Source: Hyphomicrobiales bacterium
GTDB taxonomy: Bacteria > Pseudomonadota > Alphaproteobacteria > Rhizobiales > Aestuariivirgaceae
Length of the DNA: 7,832 nt
Direction: 5' to 3'
Assembly (NCBI GenBank): GCA_012032065.1
Contig: JAAURV010000136.1
Span: 1-7,832 of the forward strand
The notes under the pieces are model-generated. The model worked only from the letters and a program-made list of their open reading frames with translations, had not been told where the DNA came from and did no database searches. How positions within the stretch are numbered: the first letter of the stretch is position 1; each line of letters begins with the position of its first letter. The position numbers were made by a program, and so were the translations under genes. Below, piece by piece: positions 5,575 to 7,832 of this stretch.

Positions 5575-6504
5575 TCATCGCGACGAGGTTCCCTTGAGCA
5601 ACCTCTCCACCCCCGCGAATGCCTTCTGATAGACATCGTGTTCGACGCTCGGCATCAGTGTCCGGTCGTCATGCGGCGAGGCGGACCAGTCGCCCGTCCA
5701 CACCGCGAAGGTCTTGTTGCCTTTCGTCACCGGCCAGAGCCTCGGCCCGGAGACATAGTTCGTCCACGGAATATCGCATTTGGTGATGCGGTAGGAAAAG
5801 CTCCGCGTGATGTCGCAGAGATGCAGCAGCTCTTCATGCAGATGCTGCTTGCCTGAAAAGAAATCGCGCACCCCGCCCACCTTGTCGGCGCGCGCTCTAT
5901 TCAACATGTGCATCCGGGTCATGCCGTCATGCCATTTCCCCATGCCCGCGAAATCGCGCATCACGCTCCATACTTTGTCAACCGGCGCATTGATGACGCG
6001 TGACGTCCACACCTTGTTGGGCGCCCAGGCTTTCCAGCGCACCGCACCTTCCGGGCGTTTCGGTTTCTCGCGCGCGATTTTGGCAGCAAGCGAAGTGAAG
6101 TTCGCGGCGAAGACGGCGTTGGAAATATGCTTCTCGTATTTGCCTTCATCGCCAGGCAGCTCGTCGAACGTCGCCTCCCATTCGGCGAAGGTCGTATCGC
6201 CATGGGTGACCGGCATCAAATGCAAGGCCGCGAGATAGTTCTTCACCGGAAAGGCGGGCTTCTCGAAATTGTAGGTGAAGGTGTAACGCGCATCGTCGAG
6301 CGTCAAAAGCCGCTCGCGGATATGCGTGCCGTCCTTTGTATGAAAAGAGCGAACGCAGCCCACCACATCGGAGTCGAGACCGTCCTCGATTTTCGATTTG
6401 ACGATGGCGTCCGTCCATTTCGGCAGCGCGTTGAAATCGCGCACGATCGGCCAGACGGTTTCGACAGGCGCCTTGATGATGGCGCTGGCATAGGCGCGAG
6501 CCAT
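5575..6504 (-). CDS. Tandem SRPBCC (START-like / polyketide cyclase-type) domain protein
   Basis: A 309-residue soluble protein made of two homologous SRPBCC ligand-binding domains, at about 4-145 and 165-305. The copies align clearly: APVETVWPIVRDFNALPKW (12-30) with APVDKVWSVMRDFAGMGKW (173-191), and MPVTHGDTTFAEW (97-109) with WPVTKGNKTFAVW (257-269), a spacing of about 160 residues. SRPBCC folds enclose a deep hydrophobic pocket and bind or convert lipids, polyketides and aromatics; no catalytic set is evident here. Single-domain relatives of about 145 residues are the norm, so this is an internal duplication and fusion. The ATG at 6504 lies 15 bases after the Tm-1-like stop, with AGAGGA placed well before it, so the two are an operon. 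The ligand is unknown. Confidence 0.87.
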   Translation of the reverse strand: MARAYASAIIKAPVETVWPIVRDFNALPKWTDAIVKSKIEDGLDSDVVGCVRSFHTKDGTHIRERLLTLDDARYTFTYNFEKPAFPVKNYLAALHLMPVTHGDTTFAEWEATFDELPGDEGKYEKHISNAVFAANFTSLAAKIAREKPKRPEGAVRWKAWAPNKVWTSRVINAPVDKVWSVMRDFAGMGKWHDGMTRMHMLNRARADKVGGVRDFFSGKQHLHEELLHLCDITRSFSYRITKCDIPWTNYVSGPRLWPVTKGNKTFAVWTGDWSASPHDDRTLMPSVEHDVYQKAFAGVERLLKGTSSR

Positions 6505-6519
6505 GGAGTTCCTCTCTCG

Positions 6520-7720
6520 TTATGAAATGTCCCTGAAGGCGTTGACGGCGGTAGCGGCGAAGGCCGGATCGTTGATATGGGCGTCAACCTCTATGAGCTT
6601 GCGATTGCGCGCATTCTGCCAGCCCGCTCGGATCGCGGCGAACAGCGCTTCGCCGGCCGCGGGATCGTGAAACGGCTTGCCGGGCGCATCGATGGCTGAC
6701 ACGCCGCGCAGCGGCAGCAGGAACCGCACCGGGCCATCCATGCGGTTGAGCCGCGCCGCGATCCACTCGCCGACGCGGCGGTTTTCGTCCGCCGTCGTGC
6801 GCATCAGGGTCACTTGCGGATTGTGGATGTGAAAGCGGCGGCCGCCGAAACGGTCCGGCACCGTCTCGCACGCCCCGAAATTCACCATGTCGAGCGCGCC
6901 CACCGAACCCACATAGGGAATCCGTGTACGGATGATCGCCCCGAACCGGTCCTCGCTGCAGGCAAGATTGCCGCCGCAGAGATAGTCGGCCACTTCCGTC
7001 GTCGTGATGTCGATGACGCCGGAGAGCAACCCCGAGTCGACAAGCTTCTCCATCGACCTCCCGCCGGTGCCGGTGGCGTGAAAGACGAAGCACTCATGGG
7101 TCTTTTCGAGCGCGTCGCGAATCTGCGTGACGCAAGCCGTGGTCACGCCGAACATGGTGAGCCCCACGCCCGGCTTGTCCTGCTTGGATTTGGCCACGCG
7201 ATGCAATGCCATCCCGGAAATCGCATGGGCCGCATTGCCGATCACCTGGCGCGAGATGGCGTTCAGCCCCGCGATATCGGTCACCGCATACATCATCGCG
7301 ATATCGCTGGGGCCGACGTAAGGAGCGACATTGCCCGACGCCATCGTAGACACCATGAGCTTCGGCACGCCGATCGGAAGCGCCCGCATCGCCGCCGTCA
7401 CGATCGACGTATTGCCGCCGCCGCCAAGCCCCAGCACGCCGCCCCATATCGTGCCGGAGTAGAAGATAAAGCGAGAGCGCCTCGCCCATCGCCGCAACGG
7501 CGCGCCCACGATCCTCGATCTCGTCGAGAAAATAGGGCGTGCCCGGATGAAACGCCGCGACTTCCGAGGGTTTCACATCGGCCTTCTTCGAAACCCATCC
7601 TTGCGACGTCGATACATCGACAAGGACAACCTTGGCCCCGGCCTTCTCCGCCATTCGCTTCGCATAGAGAAGCTCTGCCTCTTTCGTATCGCAGGTACCA
7701 ATGATGTAAACCTTGCCCAT
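6520..7720 (-). CDS. Tm-1-like ATP-binding domain protein (UPF0261 family), split by a +1 frameshift
   Basis: The N-terminal part, MGKVYIIGTCDTKEAELLYA, is the UPF0261/Tm-1 start. It runs in frame to about residue 92 (RHDMG) and then loses homology, while the next frame takes up GGVLGLGGGGNTSIVTAAMR and continues through ALPIGVPKLMVSTMASGNVA, PYVGPSDIAMMY, FHATGTGGRSMEKLVDSG, DITTTEVADYLCGG and PVRFLLPLRGVS to the stop at 6520-6522. Removing one base from the run of four C at 7442-7445 (G on the coding strand) restores a 399-residue protein, the family's usual length of about 400. The glycine-rich GLGGGGNTS and TGTGGRSME segments fit nucleotide binding. The plant relative Tm-1 binds ATP and blocks tobamovirus replication; the bacterial role is unsettled. 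No good ribosome site precedes the ATG at 7720. As given, translation would stop soon after the break, so it is either a pseudogene or a sequence error. Confidence 0.88.
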
Positions 7721-7752
7721 GCGCGAAAGCTAACCGTGTCGAAAGCCGCGGT

Positions 7753-7832
7753 CTAGGGATTTGCGGCGAACGGCTCGGGCGCCACGGCAGGCTTGCGGCG
7801 CAATTCTGCACCGATATGGGGCGAAGAGGGCG
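7753..7832 (-). CDS. C-terminal end of an unidentified gene (partial)
   Basis: Read on the minus strand from 7830, one frame gives 25 codons, PHIGAELRRKPAVAPEPFAA near the end, then stop TAG at 7753-7755. Most of these codons end in G or C, as in the coding genes here. The stop is 32 bases before the Tm-1-like ATG on the same strand, so this would be the upstream gene of that operon. The ELRRKPAVAPEPF wording loosely recalls the tail of FAD-dependent oxidoreductases (..GRKP.I.P.PF..), but 25 residues are too few to name it. Confidence 0.45.
   Translation of the reverse strand, partial: PSSPHIGAELRRKPAVAPEPFAANP

Noticed and set aside
6814..7704. 296-codon plus-strand open frame
   Set aside because: Antisense to the Tm-1-like gene, rich in R, H and A, with no recognisable motif.
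1..7832. CRISPR arrays, tRNA genes, insertion sequences, phage or defence genes other than higBA
   Set aside because: Looked for on both strands; no repeated spacer pattern, tRNA-like cloverleaf, transposase or integrase sequence was seen.

Overview
The window reads as an ordinary chromosomal stretch of a GC-rich alphaproteobacterium. The best taxonomic clues are a DUF2093 gene directly after the 3' end of xseA, a class II DAHP synthase, and Rhizobiales-style small membrane and ion-channel proteins. I cannot resolve the genus. There are no tRNA or rRNA genes, CRISPR arrays, insertion sequences or phage genes. No gap between genes exceeds about 140 bases.

Layout, left to right: (1) 1-409, plus strand: the end of xseA (exonuclease VII large subunit), which carries an apparent 1-base deletion, then a DUF2093 gene. 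(2) 350-640, minus strand: a small two-helix membrane protein whose 3' end overlaps the DUF2093 gene by 60 bases. (3) 641-776: a divergent promoter region with a perfect 8+1+8 palindrome. (4) 777-2174, plus strand: class II DAHP synthase, the entry enzyme of the shikimate pathway, ending in a hairpin that holds its stop codon in the loop. (5) 2195-3214, minus strand: an exported alpha/beta hydrolase. It is divergent from (6) 3348-4352, plus strand: an AraC-type regulator with an N-terminal seven-helix membrane domain; a 21-bp-phased AACCGG direct repeat lies between the two. (7) 4462-4908, plus strand: a small potassium-channel-like protein. (8) 4948-5534, minus strand: a higBA toxin-antitoxin pair with its own promoter and overlapping inverted-repeat operator, apparently giving a leaderless mRNA. 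(9) 5575-7720, minus strand: a two-gene operon of a Tm-1-like (UPF0261) protein, split by a 1-base insertion in a G run, followed by a tandem-domain SRPBCC protein. (10) 7753-7832, minus strand: the last codons of an unidentified gene.

How the parts relate: the clearest functional units are higBA (toxin plus antitoxin/repressor), the hydrolase with the membrane-anchored AraC regulator (a plausible sensor and target pair), and the Tm-1-like/SRPBCC operon. Two clear single-base frameshifts, and perhaps a third before the channel gene, raise the question of whether these are assembly errors or real decay. I found no convincing new multi-gene system. The most notable items are the leaderless higBA promoter with its embedded operator, the membrane-AraC/hydrolase pair, and the Tm-1/double-SRPBCC pairing.
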